Source: Evansella halocellulosilytica (GTDB lineage: Bacteria; Bacillota; Bacilli; Bacillales; Salisediminibacteriaceae). Taken from it: a DNA stretch of 64,000 nt. The notes under the pieces were generated by a model that ran no database searches, was not told the DNA's origin, and was given only the letters and a program-made list of their open reading frames with translations. This document shows positions 54,392-63,628 of the stretch, one piece after another; the first letter of the stretch is position 1; every line of letters starts with the position of its first letter. Where the stretch lies: positions 1,356,188 to 1,420,187 of the forward strand of contig NZ_NIST01000001.1 of the NCBI RefSeq assembly GCF_002335745.1, given 5' to 3'. Made by a program: the position numbers and the translations under genes.

Positions 54392-56280
54392 GTGCGCCCA
54401 GCATGGGTGTAATCTATAGGGTGAAAGTCCCGAACCACGAAGGCAGAAGTAGTGGTTAGCCAAACGCAAGGGTGTCCATGGTGACGTGGAATCTGAAGGA
54501 AGCGAGCGGCAGACCTCCGGTCTGAGGAACACGAACTTCATATGAGGCTAGGTATCACTGGATGAGTTTGCTAAACAAAACAAAGTCCGTTCTGCCGAAG
54601 GTGGTACAGAGTAAATGAAGCAGATAGGTGGAGGGAAAGATTGCACTCTTACCTGGGGAGGCCTGGCTGTAACGCCAAGCTCACTTGGTAACCTATTTAG
54701 TGATAAATAGCTGAACAGTCAGGAGTCAGCAGAGGCCATAGTACTTTGAATGATCTAGAGATTTAAGGGAAGGGCCGAATCATTTAAGAAGAATTAGCGC
54801 TTGGCGTACGTATTACTCAATGAAGCAGAAACATATAATCCTTCCTAATGGAGGACGTGGTGAATCCCACAGGGGACATAAGAAGGGCTGAGAGTAATAC
54901 CACACAAGAAGATGATCTAATTCACGTAGGAGATTGATAAGAATGTTGGAACGAGTTCTATCACGGCAAAATTTAAATCGCGCACTCGAAAGAGTGGAGC
55001 GTAATAAAGGAAGTCACGGTGTAGATGGGATGAACGTACAAAACCTACGACCTTATCTTCATGAACACTGGGCATCCCTGCGAGCTCAGCTCGAAAGTGG
55101 TACCTATCAACCTCAACCTGTTCGCCGAGTCGAAATCCCGAAACCGAGCGGAGGTAAGAGGAAATTAGGAATCCCGACTGTGATAGACCGTTTCATACAA
55201 CAGGCTATTGCACAAACACTGAGTGAGGTTTATGACCCAACATTCTCCACCAAAAGTTTTGGGTTCCGACCAGACAAACGTGCTCACGACGCTGTTCGAC
55301 AAGCTAGGGGGTATATTAAAGAGGGTTGTCGCTGGGTCGTGGACATTGACCTAGAGAAATTCTTCGATAAGGTAAACCATGATAGATTAATGAGAACAAT
55401 AAGTTATCGAGTGGATGACCCCATACTACTTAGGTTGATACGTAGGTATCTTCAATCTGGTGTGATGGAGAAAGGCCTTGTCAGTCCTAATACTGAAGGG
55501 ACTCCGCAAGGAGGACCGCTTAGTCCCCTCCTGTCTAACATTGTTCTAGACGAACTTGACAAGGAACTGGAGGAAAGAGGTCTTGCCTTCGTACGCTATG
55601 CCGACGATTGTAATATCTACGTCCGCTCTAGAAGAGCAGGTGAACGGATAATGGAAAGTATTACAACGTTTATTGAGAAGAAACTCAAACTGAAGGTGAA
55701 CAAAGAGAAGAGTGCAGTAGACCGACCATGGAGAAGAACATTCCTAGGCTTCACTTTCACCAACAACATTAAACAACCGAAAATTAGAGTATCCAAGCAA
55801 AGTATTCAACGTTTTAAACTGAGAATACGAAAACTCACCTCGAGGAAATGGTCAATTTCTATGGGGGATAGGATAGAGAAAATCAACCGCTATCTGATCG
55901 GTTGGATGGGCTATTATCAACTAGCCGAAACTACCTCAGTCTTTAAAAGGATTGATGGTTGGCTTCGAAGAAGGTTGAGGATGATTCGATGGAAAGAGTG
56001 GAAGAAGATTAAAACGAAACAAAAGAATCTTAGGAAGCAAGGAATCAATGAACAACAGGCATGGGAGTGGGCTAATTCTAGACTAGGATACTGGCGTATA
56101 GCTAAAAGTCCTATATTAGATAGAGCCCTTGATAACCGATATTGGAATAATCAAGGGCTTAAAAGTCTACTTTTGAGATATCAATCGTTACGTTGGACTT
56201 AAATGAAACCGCCGTGTACCGAACGGTACGCACGGTGGTGTGAGAGGTCGGGGGTTAGTCACCCCCTCCTACTCGATTAT
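54392..56280 (+). mobile_element. Group II intron inserted behind a terminator
   Basis: It starts with GTGCGCCC at 54392 and continues with a 550-nt structured 5' part containing AGGGTGAAAGTCCCGAAC. It encodes a reverse transcriptase/maturase. The 3' part holds a domain V-like hairpin (ACCGCCGTG/CACGGTGGT with inner TACCG/CGGTA, about 56208-56240) and a domain VI-like stem ending near CTACTCGATTAT at 56280. Placement directly after a terminator hairpin is typical of IIC-like introns; the class is not fixed from the sequence. Confidence 0.85.
54943..56202 (+). CDS. ltrA: Group II intron-encoded reverse transcriptase/maturase
   Basis: A 419-residue protein. ATG 54943 is chosen because GTAGGAG lies upstream. 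The RT domain has the segments RRVEIPKPSGGKRKLGIPT, TKSFGFRPDKRAHDAV, DIDLEKFFDKVNHD, GTPQGGPLSPLLSNI and the active-site YADD. A maturase X domain follows and ends at about residue 415. No HNH endonuclease domain is present, so the intron must use other means for second-strand priming. It lies inside intron domain IV. Confidence 0.93.
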   Translation: MLERVLSRQNLNRALERVERNKGSHGVDGMNVQNLRPYLHEHWASLRAQLESGTYQPQPVRRVEIPKPSGGKRKLGIPTVIDRFIQQAIAQTLSEVYDPTFSTKSFGFRPDKRAHDAVRQARGYIKEGCRWVVDIDLEKFFDKVNHDRLMRTISYRVDDPILLRLIRRYLQSGVMEKGLVSPNTEGTPQGGPLSPLLSNIVLDELDKELEERGLAFVRYADDCNIYVRSRRAGERIMESITTFIEKKLKLKVNKEKSAVDRPWRRTFLGFTFTNNIKQPKIRVSKQSIQRFKLRIRKLTSRKWSISMGDRIEKINRYLIGWMGYYQLAETTSVFKRIDGWLRRRLRMIRWKEWKKIKTKQKNLRKQGINEQQAWEWANSRLGYWRIAKSPILDRALDNRYWNNQGLKSLLLRYQSLRWT

Positions 56281-56443
56281 AATTACATTCTTTGTAAACC
56301 ACAGGCTCTGCCTGTGTGAAAATAAACTTTTAAGAGTTGTATTCGTGAGATTTCTTTAAAAGTAACGAATAGTTGGAAGGGATTCTGTGCTTCTTCCTCT
56401 TCTAGTATATTCGTGGTTGTGAATGCGTCGAAGCAGTTTGATT

Positions 56444-56650
56444 GCTTTTCGTACCGCCAATGGTCACGAAATCTACTCTTGACGGTACATTTTCTGCTTT
56501 TCGTACCGTCAAGGGTCATGAAAACTTCTCTTGGCGGTACATATTCTGCTTTTCGTACCGTCAAGGGTCATGAAAACTTCTCTTGGCGGTACATTTTCTA
56601 CTTTTCGTACCGTCAAGGGTCACGAAATCTTCTCTTGACGGACCAAATTA
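56444..56650. repeat. Four tandem 52-bp hairpin repeats
   Basis: Units start at 56444, 56496, 56548 and 56600, exactly 52 bp apart. Each has a CTTTTCGTACCG start and inverted arms (TACCGTCAAG and CTTGGCGGTA in the middle units), so each forms a hairpin. The second and third are nearly identical; the first and fourth are diverged. The unit length is not a multiple of three, so it is not coding. It lies 160 bp beyond the intron. Confidence 0.9.
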
Positions 56651-56701
56651 AATAAGGTCCTTTAAGGGACTCTGGTGTTAAAGTGCCCTTATAGGGCGAA
56701 A

Positions 56702-56727
56702 TTAAAACCGCCCGTTTTACGGGCGGA
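56702..56727 (-). terminator. Terminator of the rhomboid gene
   Basis: CCGCCCG and CGGGCGG form a stem; on the minus strand TTTTAAT follows. Two further short hairpins (GGTCCTTTAAGGGACT and GTGCCCTTATAGGGC) lie just left of it. Confidence 0.75.
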
Positions 56728-56811
56728 CACTTATTGTTATGTTTTTAATAATTATAGCTGCAGCATTTCCATAGAAAAGGAATAGGCAAGGCACTTATAT
56801 TTTGGTTTATC

Positions 56812-57561
56812 CTACAATATGAAGGAAAGAATGATAGCAAGTAAAATGATGACACCAATTACAATAGAGACAAGCTTTACTCTTTGTTTCGCCTTCGCTT
56901 GTTTATTCCAACGGTTCGGATCAAAGGTGACATCGTTCGGATCTGTCGCTTTTCGGTAACGTCCGTAACGCGTGACTTTATATAAGATAATCGGACCGAT
57001 GGCAGCACCAGCGATCAACCCGAAAATATGAGCGAGTATATTCACATTAGGATTCATAAACGTCATCACGACACCTAAAATAACGATTGTCATAATAAGC
57101 TGAGAATTTCCTGGATCGATGAGATCTTTTCGATACATCACCATGTATAAATAAATTCCGAACAGACCGAAAATCGCCCCAGAGGCACCTAAATGGAACA
57201 AAAAGGGATCGCCAAGGAAATACGTAGCAATGTTCGCTAAAATGCCTGTTACGAAATAAGCAACAATAAACCGGAATTTTCCGAGCATGCTTTCTAATGC
57301 AGGACCGAATAAAACGAGAGAAAAGGAATTGAAAAGCATATGCATCATTGATCCGTGTAAAAAAATCGGAGTAACTAGTCGCCAATATTCGCCCATAGCA
57401 ACTAATATATTACTACCAATACCAAAATTTCTTATTTCCTGACCGCCAAGAAAAGGAAAAAGGGAAACCCAAACATGTAAAATAATATGAATAGCAACTA
57501 GCGTAGTCACGACTGGATAAGATCTTATAAAACTTTGAAAACTTTCGTTTCGTATAAACAT
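56812..57561 (-). CDS. Rhomboid-family intramembrane serine protease
   Basis: A 249-residue protein with about six to seven hydrophobic helices. The catalytic Ser is in GASGAIFGLFGIYLY, with the catalytic His in HIFGLIAGAAIG two helices later, and the HGSMMHMLFN segment provides the oxyanion-side residues. Residues after about 190 form a cytoplasmic and final helix segment. It cleaves membrane protein substrates; in Bacillus the related GluP has similar architecture but with extra TPR repeats that are missing here. AAAGGAG precedes the ATG. Confidence 0.9.
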   Translation of the reverse strand: MFIRNESFQSFIRSYPVVTTLVAIHIILHVWVSLFPFLGGQEIRNFGIGSNILVAMGEYWRLVTPIFLHGSMMHMLFNSFSLVLFGPALESMLGKFRFIVAYFVTGILANIATYFLGDPFLFHLGASGAIFGLFGIYLYMVMYRKDLIDPGNSQLIMTIVILGVVMTFMNPNVNILAHIFGLIAGAAIGPIILYKVTRYGRYRKATDPNDVTFDPNRWNKQAKAKQRVKLVSIVIGVIILLAIILSFIL

Positions 57562-57866
57562 AATGGATCTCCTTTATTTAAATTACTTAATTGTTAAGTG
57601 TGAAACTAAAGGCTCTCGCATCGTAACCTTTAAGTAATAAAATGATCAACGCAATTTTTACTGTATACTATCATAAGATTAAAGCCTATGGACGATAGAA
57701 TAACAGCAACTAAGGTTAATTAACAAGCCAAGTTTTGTTTAATATTTATTAAGCATTATTTTACCATAGGATGAATCGCGATACCTATTCAGATATATTA
57801 TTAACGTATTCATAACCATCATCGTGTAGAATAAAAGTAAAGGAAATCAAATCGGAGGTACCGACT
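57562..57866. other. Intergenic region, 305 bp, divergent promoters
   Basis: This lies between the rhomboid gene and acpS, which diverge. It should hold both promoters. No hairpin or gene was seen. Confidence 0.4.
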
Positions 57867-58235
57867 ATGATTATTGGTGTAGGCCTTGACATAATAGAAT
57901 TGAACCGAATTGAAAACTTAGCAAAACGTCAACAAAAATTTGCTCAGAGAATCTTATCAAAAACAGAAATGAATAAATATGAATCGTTAGTTGGTAACCG
58001 GAAAATAGAATATCTTGCTGGACGTTTTGCAGCTAAGGAAGCTGTAAGTAAGGCATTAGGATGCGGTATAGGAAAAAACCTTTCTTTTCAAGATGTAGAG
58101 GTTGTCAATAATGGCATAGGACGACCCGTGATGAAAGTAAATAAAGGCGAATTTAAACAAATAAATATCCACCTTTCAATTACTCATACGAAGAGTTATG
58201 CAGCAGCACAAGTTGTTCTAGAAAGCTTTTCGTAA
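57867..58235 (+). CDS. acpS: Holo-[acyl-carrier-protein] synthase
   Basis: A 122-residue phosphopantetheinyl transferase that activates ACP for fatty acid synthesis. MIIGVGLDIIELNRIE and GRFAAKEAVSKALGCGIG hold the Asp and Glu metal ligands. It heads the acpS-nnr-ydcC-alr-ndo segment. AATCGGAGG precedes the ATG. Confidence 0.95.
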   Translation: MIIGVGLDIIELNRIENLAKRQQKFAQRILSKTEMNKYESLVGNRKIEYLAGRFAAKEAVSKALGCGIGKNLSFQDVEVVNNGIGRPVMKVNKGEFKQINIHLSITHTKSYAAAQVVLESFS

Positions 58236-58311
58236 AATGCTTGTCAAGCTAGTCTGCATATCTTGGTGGACAGCCTCATATAGTGTTAGTGCGGATGGGA
58301 GGGAACAAAAC

Positions 58312-59850
58312 ATGTACGTGGTTACAGGTGATGAAATGCACCAAATTGACCGCTATACCATGGAGCAAATTGGTTTTACTGAAGAAATGTTGATGGAGAA
58401 TGCAGGTCAAGCTTTTTTTCGTTATCTTTTACCGTCACTTCACAAACATTCGTCAGTTATCGTATTAATTGGCTCAGGAAATAATGGCGGTGATGGATTC
58501 GTCATTGCGCGTTTGTTAAAGGAAGCAAACATAACAACAAACGTCTGGGTTATCCCTGATGAAGAACGAATTAGAGGTACTGCGCTTCGCCATAAAGAAA
58601 TCTATGAAAAAAGTAGTTATAGCTGGAATGTTTTTCAAAATGCCCGAGAACGATTTTATGAGCAGCTTCATCACAGTGATATTCTTATTGATGCGATGCT
58701 CGGTACAGGAATCAATGGATTAGCACGAGATCCATATGCTACGATTATTCAGAAAGTCAATGAATCTAGGCGCAGAAAAATCATTTCTGTAGATATTCCT
58801 TCTGGACTGCCATCATATGAAGGGGAAGACTCCTTCATTGCGATTGAAGCTGATGAGACTGTCTCTTTTCACGCGAGTAAAGTGAGCTCATTTATACCAG
58901 GCATGTCACAGTACTATGGAAAATTAACTGTCCTGGACATTGGGATTCCGAAAAAGGTCTATGATGGTATACCTGTATCGCGACAAGTGATCACTGCTGA
59001 AAAAGTAAAAGAAACGTTACCGATAAGAAATAACGATGCCCACAAAGGCTCTTCTGGTAAAGCGCTCATAATTGGAGGCTCATTTAAAATGACTGGAGCT
59101 CCAGCTTTGACGACATTAGCTTGTTTAAGGACAGGTGCAGGACTTGTAACGGTAGCAGCACCAAGTGAGGTAAAATCAGATTTATCACAAAAGCTGACCG
59201 AATCAATGTTTCTTCCGTTAGAAAGTAAAAATGGAGAAATTTCAGAGCTTCCGATCAATCATATAACTAAAGAGAAATATGATGGTATCGCATTCGGTCC
59301 TGGGGTAGGTCGTAGTCAATCTTATCAATTATTTGAGAGCTTTGATCAGTTTAATGGTCCTCTCGTATTAGATGCAGATGGCTTGTTTCACCTTTCACTT
59401 GAATTGACGAAGTGGAAACATGGAAGGCAGGGAGGCCCAACAATTATCACACCGCATTCAGGTGAAATGGCTAGATTGATGAACGTCCCTATTAAACAAG
59501 TGAATAAGCATCGATTTGAGTATTCGAAGACGTTTGCAACGACTTATGGATTGTATGTTGTACTCAAAGGACCACATACGATTGTAACGACTCCTGACGG
59601 GCATCAGTGGGTGAATGTGACTGGCAATCCGTCACTAGCTAAAGGCGGTACCGGAGACATGCTTACTGGAATGATTATTGGATTTCTTCTTCAGCACCAA
59701 TTTGTATCAGAGGCGGTGTGTAATGCAGTGCATATACATGGCATTACAGCAGATAAGCAAATAGAAGAGTATGATGTTGTAAGTGTAACCGCAACAGATC
59801 TCATTGCGAATTTGCCAAAGGTGTTATATTCATACCGTAACCATACGTGA
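58312..59850 (+). CDS. nnr: Bifunctional NAD(P)H-hydrate epimerase/dehydratase
   Basis: A 512-residue repair enzyme for damaged NAD(P)H. ATG 58312 follows GGGAGGG. The N-terminal epimerase (YjeF_N) has GSGNNGGDGFVIARL and IDAMLGTGINGLARDPYA. The C-terminal dehydratase (YjeF_C) has the HKGSSGKALIIGGS and FGPGVGRS segments, and GNPSLAKGGTGDMLTGMI with the catalytic Asp. Epimerase and dehydratase are fused, as is common. It sits between acpS and ydcC. Confidence 0.93.
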   Translation: MYVVTGDEMHQIDRYTMEQIGFTEEMLMENAGQAFFRYLLPSLHKHSSVIVLIGSGNNGGDGFVIARLLKEANITTNVWVIPDEERIRGTALRHKEIYEKSSYSWNVFQNARERFYEQLHHSDILIDAMLGTGINGLARDPYATIIQKVNESRRRKIISVDIPSGLPSYEGEDSFIAIEADETVSFHASKVSSFIPGMSQYYGKLTVLDIGIPKKVYDGIPVSRQVITAEKVKETLPIRNNDAHKGSSGKALIIGGSFKMTGAPALTTLACLRTGAGLVTVAAPSEVKSDLSQKLTESMFLPLESKNGEISELPINHITKEKYDGIAFGPGVGRSQSYQLFESFDQFNGPLVLDADGLFHLSLELTKWKHGRQGGPTIITPHSGEMARLMNVPIKQVNKHRFEYSKTFATTYGLYVVLKGPHTIVTTPDGHQWVNVTGNPSLAKGGTGDMLTGMIIGFLLQHQFVSEAVCNAVHIHGITADKQIEEYDVVSVTATDLIANLPKVLYSYRNHT

Positions 59851-59899
59851 CAATTATATCCCTCCTTTGTCGTCGAAAAGACACAGAGGGGTTGAGTAA

Positions 59900-60937
59900 A
59901 TGAACAAAAAAGTTTTCTTACTTGCATTTGTCACTGCAGTCATGTTGATCCTTGTTGCTTGCGGGGAAAAAAGCCAGGAGGATGTCATCGAAGATCTCGA
60001 TAAAACATTAGACGGGCTTACAGGATATAGGGCTGAAGCGACGATGACCTTGCAAACGGGAGAAGAACCACAAGTCTATGATGTTGAAGTGTGGTATAAA
60101 TATCCTACATCTTACCGAGTCGCCTTAAATAATGCAGAAAAAGACCATGGTCAAATCATTTTGAGAAATGAAGAAGGGGTTTTTGTCTTAACTCCAGCTC
60201 TCAATAAGAGTTTCCGTTTCCAAAGTGATTGGCCGGAAAATAATAGCCAAGTCTATTTATATGAATCACTTATTAATGACATTTTAATGGACCCAGAAAG
60301 AACGTTCTCTGCAACGGAGGATCATTATGTGTTTCAAACAAACACAAACTATTCTAATAAAAACTTAAATCAACAAGAAATTACGTTAGATAAACGAGAT
60401 TTGTCCCCTGCCTCAGCGAAAATATATGATGTGGATTTAAAAGTGCTCGTTGAAGTGGATTTTACAAATTTTGAGATGAATGCAACCTTTAACGAAGGCG
60501 ACTTTGACATGGACCGTAATATGTCAGCTGCTCATATGGAAGCTGATGTTCCAACTCTCGCAGAAGAGGAAGTTGATGAAGAGGAACCATTTACTGTTTT
60601 CTATCCGATGTTCTCTCCAGATGGAACTGATTTAGAAAGATTTGAAGAAGTTGAAACAGAAAATGGAAAAAGGGTTGTTTTAAGTTATGAAGGAGAGCAA
60701 CCATTTACATTAGTACAGCAACGGAGTCGTGTAGTAGAAGCAAGCACACCAGTAGAGATTGTACGAGGTGAACCGTTTGATATTGGCTTTACTTACGGTG
60801 CTTTGACAAAAGAAGGCGATACACTCACAGTTTCATGGTCGTATAACGGTACAGATTTCTTCCTCGCATCGAAGCATTTAAGTGAAGAAGAACTTGCTTC
60901 AATTGCAAGCAGTGTACACGGTACGGAGGAGAAATGA
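59900..60937 (+). CDS. ydcC: YdcC-like outer-membrane-carrier-fold lipoprotein (LolA-like)
   Basis: A 345-residue lipoprotein with lipobox LVAC (residues about 18-21). The main part resembles LolA/DUF4367-type beta-rich domains (YRVALNNAEKDHGQIILRNEEGVFVLTP; also a sporulation-type C-terminal segment TPVEIVRGEPFDIGFTYGAL). Its place between acpS and alr is the same as ydcC in B. subtilis, where the protein is sporulation-associated. The gene has AGAGGGG before its ATG and a terminator after it. Confidence 0.82.
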   Translation: MNKKVFLLAFVTAVMLILVACGEKSQEDVIEDLDKTLDGLTGYRAEATMTLQTGEEPQVYDVEVWYKYPTSYRVALNNAEKDHGQIILRNEEGVFVLTPALNKSFRFQSDWPENNSQVYLYESLINDILMDPERTFSATEDHYVFQTNTNYSNKNLNQQEITLDKRDLSPASAKIYDVDLKVLVEVDFTNFEMNATFNEGDFDMDRNMSAAHMEADVPTLAEEEVDEEEPFTVFYPMFSPDGTDLERFEEVETENGKRVVLSYEGEQPFTLVQQRSRVVEASTPVEIVRGEPFDIGFTYGALTKEGDTLTVSWSYNGTDFFLASKHLSEEELASIASSVHGTEEK

Positions 60938-60946
60938 TTTTTAGAA

Positions 60947-60986
60947 ACAGGCTCATGGTCTTATATTAACCTTGAGCCTGTTTTTA
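60947..60986 (+). terminator. Terminator of ydcC
   Basis: ACAGGCTCA and TGAGCCTGT arms are followed by TTTTT. Confidence 0.85.
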
Positions 60987-61321
60987 ACATGTATCACGAA
61001 TGAAATAGGGGAAAATTGGTGCTTCTGCATAGTCTCAATTATATACTATAATTGTATTCGTACCTGTTTGAAATGGCGTTCAGTAAAAGCGGGGAAAATC
61101 AATCTGGCAATCGTTCACCAGTTGTTTTTACTGAATTTTGAACATCCCCTCTTTACAATTAAAAGAGCCTATTGACACATGTAATGATGAAAATAATAAT
61201 GGATTCATATGTAATTTTTATTAGAAAGTCTAAGGTTAATAAGTGTTCTAAAGCGTCTGGACAAGTATTTTTATTCATAAATGACCAAATAGTTGAGGCT
61301 ATGAACCAGGAGGAAGTTTAA
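60987..61321. other. Intergenic region with alr promoter
   Basis: A possible promoter (TTGACA at 61172-61177, 16-bp spacer, TAATAA at 61194-61199) lies about 120 bp upstream of alr. Nothing else was identified. Confidence 0.5.
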
Positions 61322-62485
61322 GTGGCAAGTTTTTATCGAGATACATGGGCAGAAGTAAATTTAAATGCAATAGCAACGAATGTGACGAATATTAAAGCCA
61401 TCCTCCCAGAGAATGTTGAGATGATGGCTGTAGTAAAAGCAAATGGCTATGGGCATGGAGCAGTCGATGTAGCGAAAACAGCTTTAGCTTCAGGTGCGAC
61501 ATTTTTAGGGGTAGCCATATTAGATGAGGCGATTGCGCTAAGAGATGCCGGCATAACTGCACCGTTACTTGTGCTCGGTTATGTTAGGCCTGAATATGTT
61601 AAAATTGCGGCAGAAAAAGATATTATTTTAACTGTTTTTCAACCTGATTGGATTGAGGAAGCATCTGCATATATTGAAAACAAGGATATGAAAGTAAAAT
61701 ACCACCTGAAACTAGATAGTGGAATGGGTAGAATTGGTATAAGATCAGCAGATGAAGGAAAAGCTTTAATCAGAACAATTAAGAAATACCCCGCTTTTAT
61801 CGTACACGGGCTTTTTACACATTACGCAACAGCTGATGAAATCGATCAAACGTACTTTAATATGCAGCATGATCGGTTTGAAAAAATGGTTCAGTTACTT
61901 GAAGAAGAACTAGGCGAGTCTGTTCGATATAAGCATTCTGCTAATTCAGCTGCGACATTGCGTTTTGCTGAGCGTTGTTTTAATTTAGTTCGTGTAGGGA
62001 TATCGATGTACGGATTATCACCTTCAGAAGAGATTAAAGATATTTTACCGGTGTCGCTTGTTGAGGCGTTTTCTCTTCACAGTCGGATTACTCAAGTGAA
62101 GAAAATGTCAGAAGGTGAACGAATAAGCTACGGTGCCACTTATGGAACGAAAGACCAGGAGTGGATTGCGACAATTCCGGTAGGGTACGCGGATGGCTGG
62201 ATTAGAGCCCATGGCACAGGTTCTATTTTAGTTAATGGGAAAAGAAGGCCGATCGTAGGGCGAATATGTATGGACCAGCTGATGATTTCGTTAGATGAGG
62301 AAGTAGAAATTGGTACAAAGGTGACGTTGATTGGGAAGCAAGGGAAAGACCATATAACAATCAGTGAAGCTGCTAAAAGACTAAATACAATTACTTACGA
62401 AATACCTTGTACAATCAGTTCTCGTGTCCCTCGAGTAATGAAGCAAAACGATGAAGTGGTCCATGTGTATAATAAAACCTTGTAA
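61322..62485 (+). CDS. alr: Alanine racemase
   Basis: A 387-residue PLP enzyme that makes D-alanine for the cell wall. The PLP Lys lies in AVVKANGYGHGAVDVA and the catalytic Tyr in ERISYGATYGT, with the conserved VGYADGWIR and VGRICMDQLMISL segments. It starts at GTG 61322 after AGGAGG. It follows ydcC in the conserved order and precedes the ndoAI/ndoA pair. Confidence 0.95.
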   Translation: MASFYRDTWAEVNLNAIATNVTNIKAILPENVEMMAVVKANGYGHGAVDVAKTALASGATFLGVAILDEAIALRDAGITAPLLVLGYVRPEYVKIAAEKDIILTVFQPDWIEEASAYIENKDMKVKYHLKLDSGMGRIGIRSADEGKALIRTIKKYPAFIVHGLFTHYATADEIDQTYFNMQHDRFEKMVQLLEEELGESVRYKHSANSAATLRFAERCFNLVRVGISMYGLSPSEEIKDILPVSLVEAFSLHSRITQVKKMSEGERISYGATYGTKDQEWIATIPVGYADGWIRAHGTGSILVNGKRRPIVGRICMDQLMISLDEEVEIGTKVTLIGKQGKDHITISEAAKRLNTITYEIPCTISSRVPRVMKQNDEVVHVYNKTL

Positions 62486-62908
62486 AAAGGGTCTACGCAG
62501 TGCCATTCAACTGCGATATGAAAATAGCAATAAACAAAACTTAGCTTTGTCATTAAAGAGGTTCACAGCAAGCTAATTATGCTTGCTTAGAAACTTTTAT
62601 GCTTTAGTCAAGTCTTAATGGCGAAAGTTTTAGTTTAGGTTTTACAAATATCTATAAGTTATAAATGCTTATCGTATAAAATAGGAGGAACGAACCTTTA
62701 TTTCAATACTACATGAATATGATAGGCGCAAAGTATTGCCTAGACGAAATCTTTTTTTGTTTTCATAATAAATTTTTGAAGGATTTTATAGAATTTTGGC
62801 GAAAAAACTTATTTAAAGGTTGAAAAGTCACTTTGCAATCACGTATAGCAAGTGATATGATAAAGTAGGATTAAAAAAACGGATGATGCTGCGTTGGAGG
62901 TGTTTTTT
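62486..62908. other. Intergenic region with ndo promoter
   Basis: It has a CGCAGT/ACTGCG hairpin just after alr and a good promoter (62833-62861) upstream of ndoAI. No gene was supported. Confidence 0.5.
62833..62861 (+). promoter_or_regulatory. Promoter of ndoAI-ndoA
   Basis: TTGCAA (62833-62838), a 17-bp spacer and TATGAT (62856-62861). Confidence 0.7.
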
Positions 62909-63187
62909 GTGTCCGAAGAGAACACAAAAAAAATTATGGTGAGCTTACCACAACATTTAGTAAACGAATTGGACGGTTTACTGGAAAGGCAGAATGTTAA
63001 CCGCAGTGAAATTATTCACCAGGCTACAAAAATGTATTTGAGAGAACAGAAGAAACAACAAATCCGCGAAACGATGCAACAAGGCTATATGGAAATGGCA
63101 AAAATCAATTTGAACATTGCAACAGAATCCTTTCTTGTTGAGGAGGAGGCCGAGAACACGTTGGATCGCTTAGTTAGTGGGGTGTAA
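62909..63187 (+). CDS. ndoAI: Antitoxin EndoAI (MazE-type, ribbon-helix-helix)
   Basis: A 92-residue antitoxin. GTG 62909 is chosen because TTGGAGGTG lies just upstream. The N-terminal ribbon-helix-helix ([20 protein letters not shown] and [16 protein letters not shown]) is the DNA-binding and dimerisation part; the C-terminal tail is the toxin-inhibiting part. It is encoded 4 bp before the toxin and is part of the conserved alr-ndoAI-ndoA order. Confidence 0.93.
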   Translation: MSEENTKKIMVSLPQHLVNELDGLLERQNVNRSEIIHQATKMYLREQKKQQIRETMQQGYMEMAKINLNIATESFLVEEEAENTLDRLVSGV

Positions 63188-63191
63188 GGGA

Positions 63192-63542
63192 TTGATAGTA
63201 AAACGTGGTGATGTTTATTTTGCTGACCTTTCACCCGTTGTTGGTTCTGAGCAAGGTGGAATCCGACCGGTTCTTATTATTCAAAATGATATCGGGAACC
63301 GCTTTAGCCCGACTGTCATTGTGGCAGCAATTACAGCACAAATTCAAAAAGCTAAATTGCCAACACATGTGGAAATCAATGCAAAAAGATATGGCTTTGA
63401 TCGAGATTCCGTCATTCTACTAGAACAAGTCCGCACTATTGATAAGCAACGTTTAACGGATAAGATCACACATCTGGATGATGATATGATGGCAAAAGTT
63501 AATGACGCCTTAATGATTAGTCTTGGTCTCATTGACTTTTAA
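63192..63542 (+). CDS. ndoA: mRNA interferase EndoA (MazF-type toxin)
   Basis: A 116-residue endoribonuclease that cleaves mRNA (B. subtilis EndoA cuts at UACAU). It starts at TTG 63192 and begins with the conserved [29 protein letters not shown] and the catalytic region [22 protein letters not shown] are intact. The family is one of the most conserved in Bacillus. A terminator hairpin starts 55 bp after the stop. Confidence 0.95.
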   Translation: MIVKRGDVYFADLSPVVGSEQGGIRPVLIIQNDIGNRFSPTVIVAAITAQIQKAKLPTHVEINAKRYGFDRDSVILLEQVRTIDKQRLTDKITHLDDDMMAKVNDALMISLGLIDF

Positions 63543-63596
63543 ACATTTATATCCTCTTTCAGAACTTGTTAAACTTCATTAAAAATGAAATGAAGA

Positions 63597-63624
63597 AGAT
63601 TCCGAAATGATTCGGAGTCTTTTT
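63597..63624 (+). terminator. Terminator of ndoAI-ndoA
   Basis: AGATTCCGAA (63598-63607) pairs with TTCGGAGTCT (63611-63620; one G-U pair), followed by TTTT. A probable group II intron starts directly after it. Confidence 0.85.
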
Positions 63625-63628
63625 GTGT

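Noticed and set aside
56444-56650. CRISPR array
   Set aside because: The whole 52-bp unit is conserved and there are no variable spacers. No cas genes are nearby.
56413-56655. Possible 80-residue coding frame across the 52-bp repeats
   Set aside because: The repeat length is not a multiple of three, so the encoded protein would not repeat. No ribosome binding site was seen.
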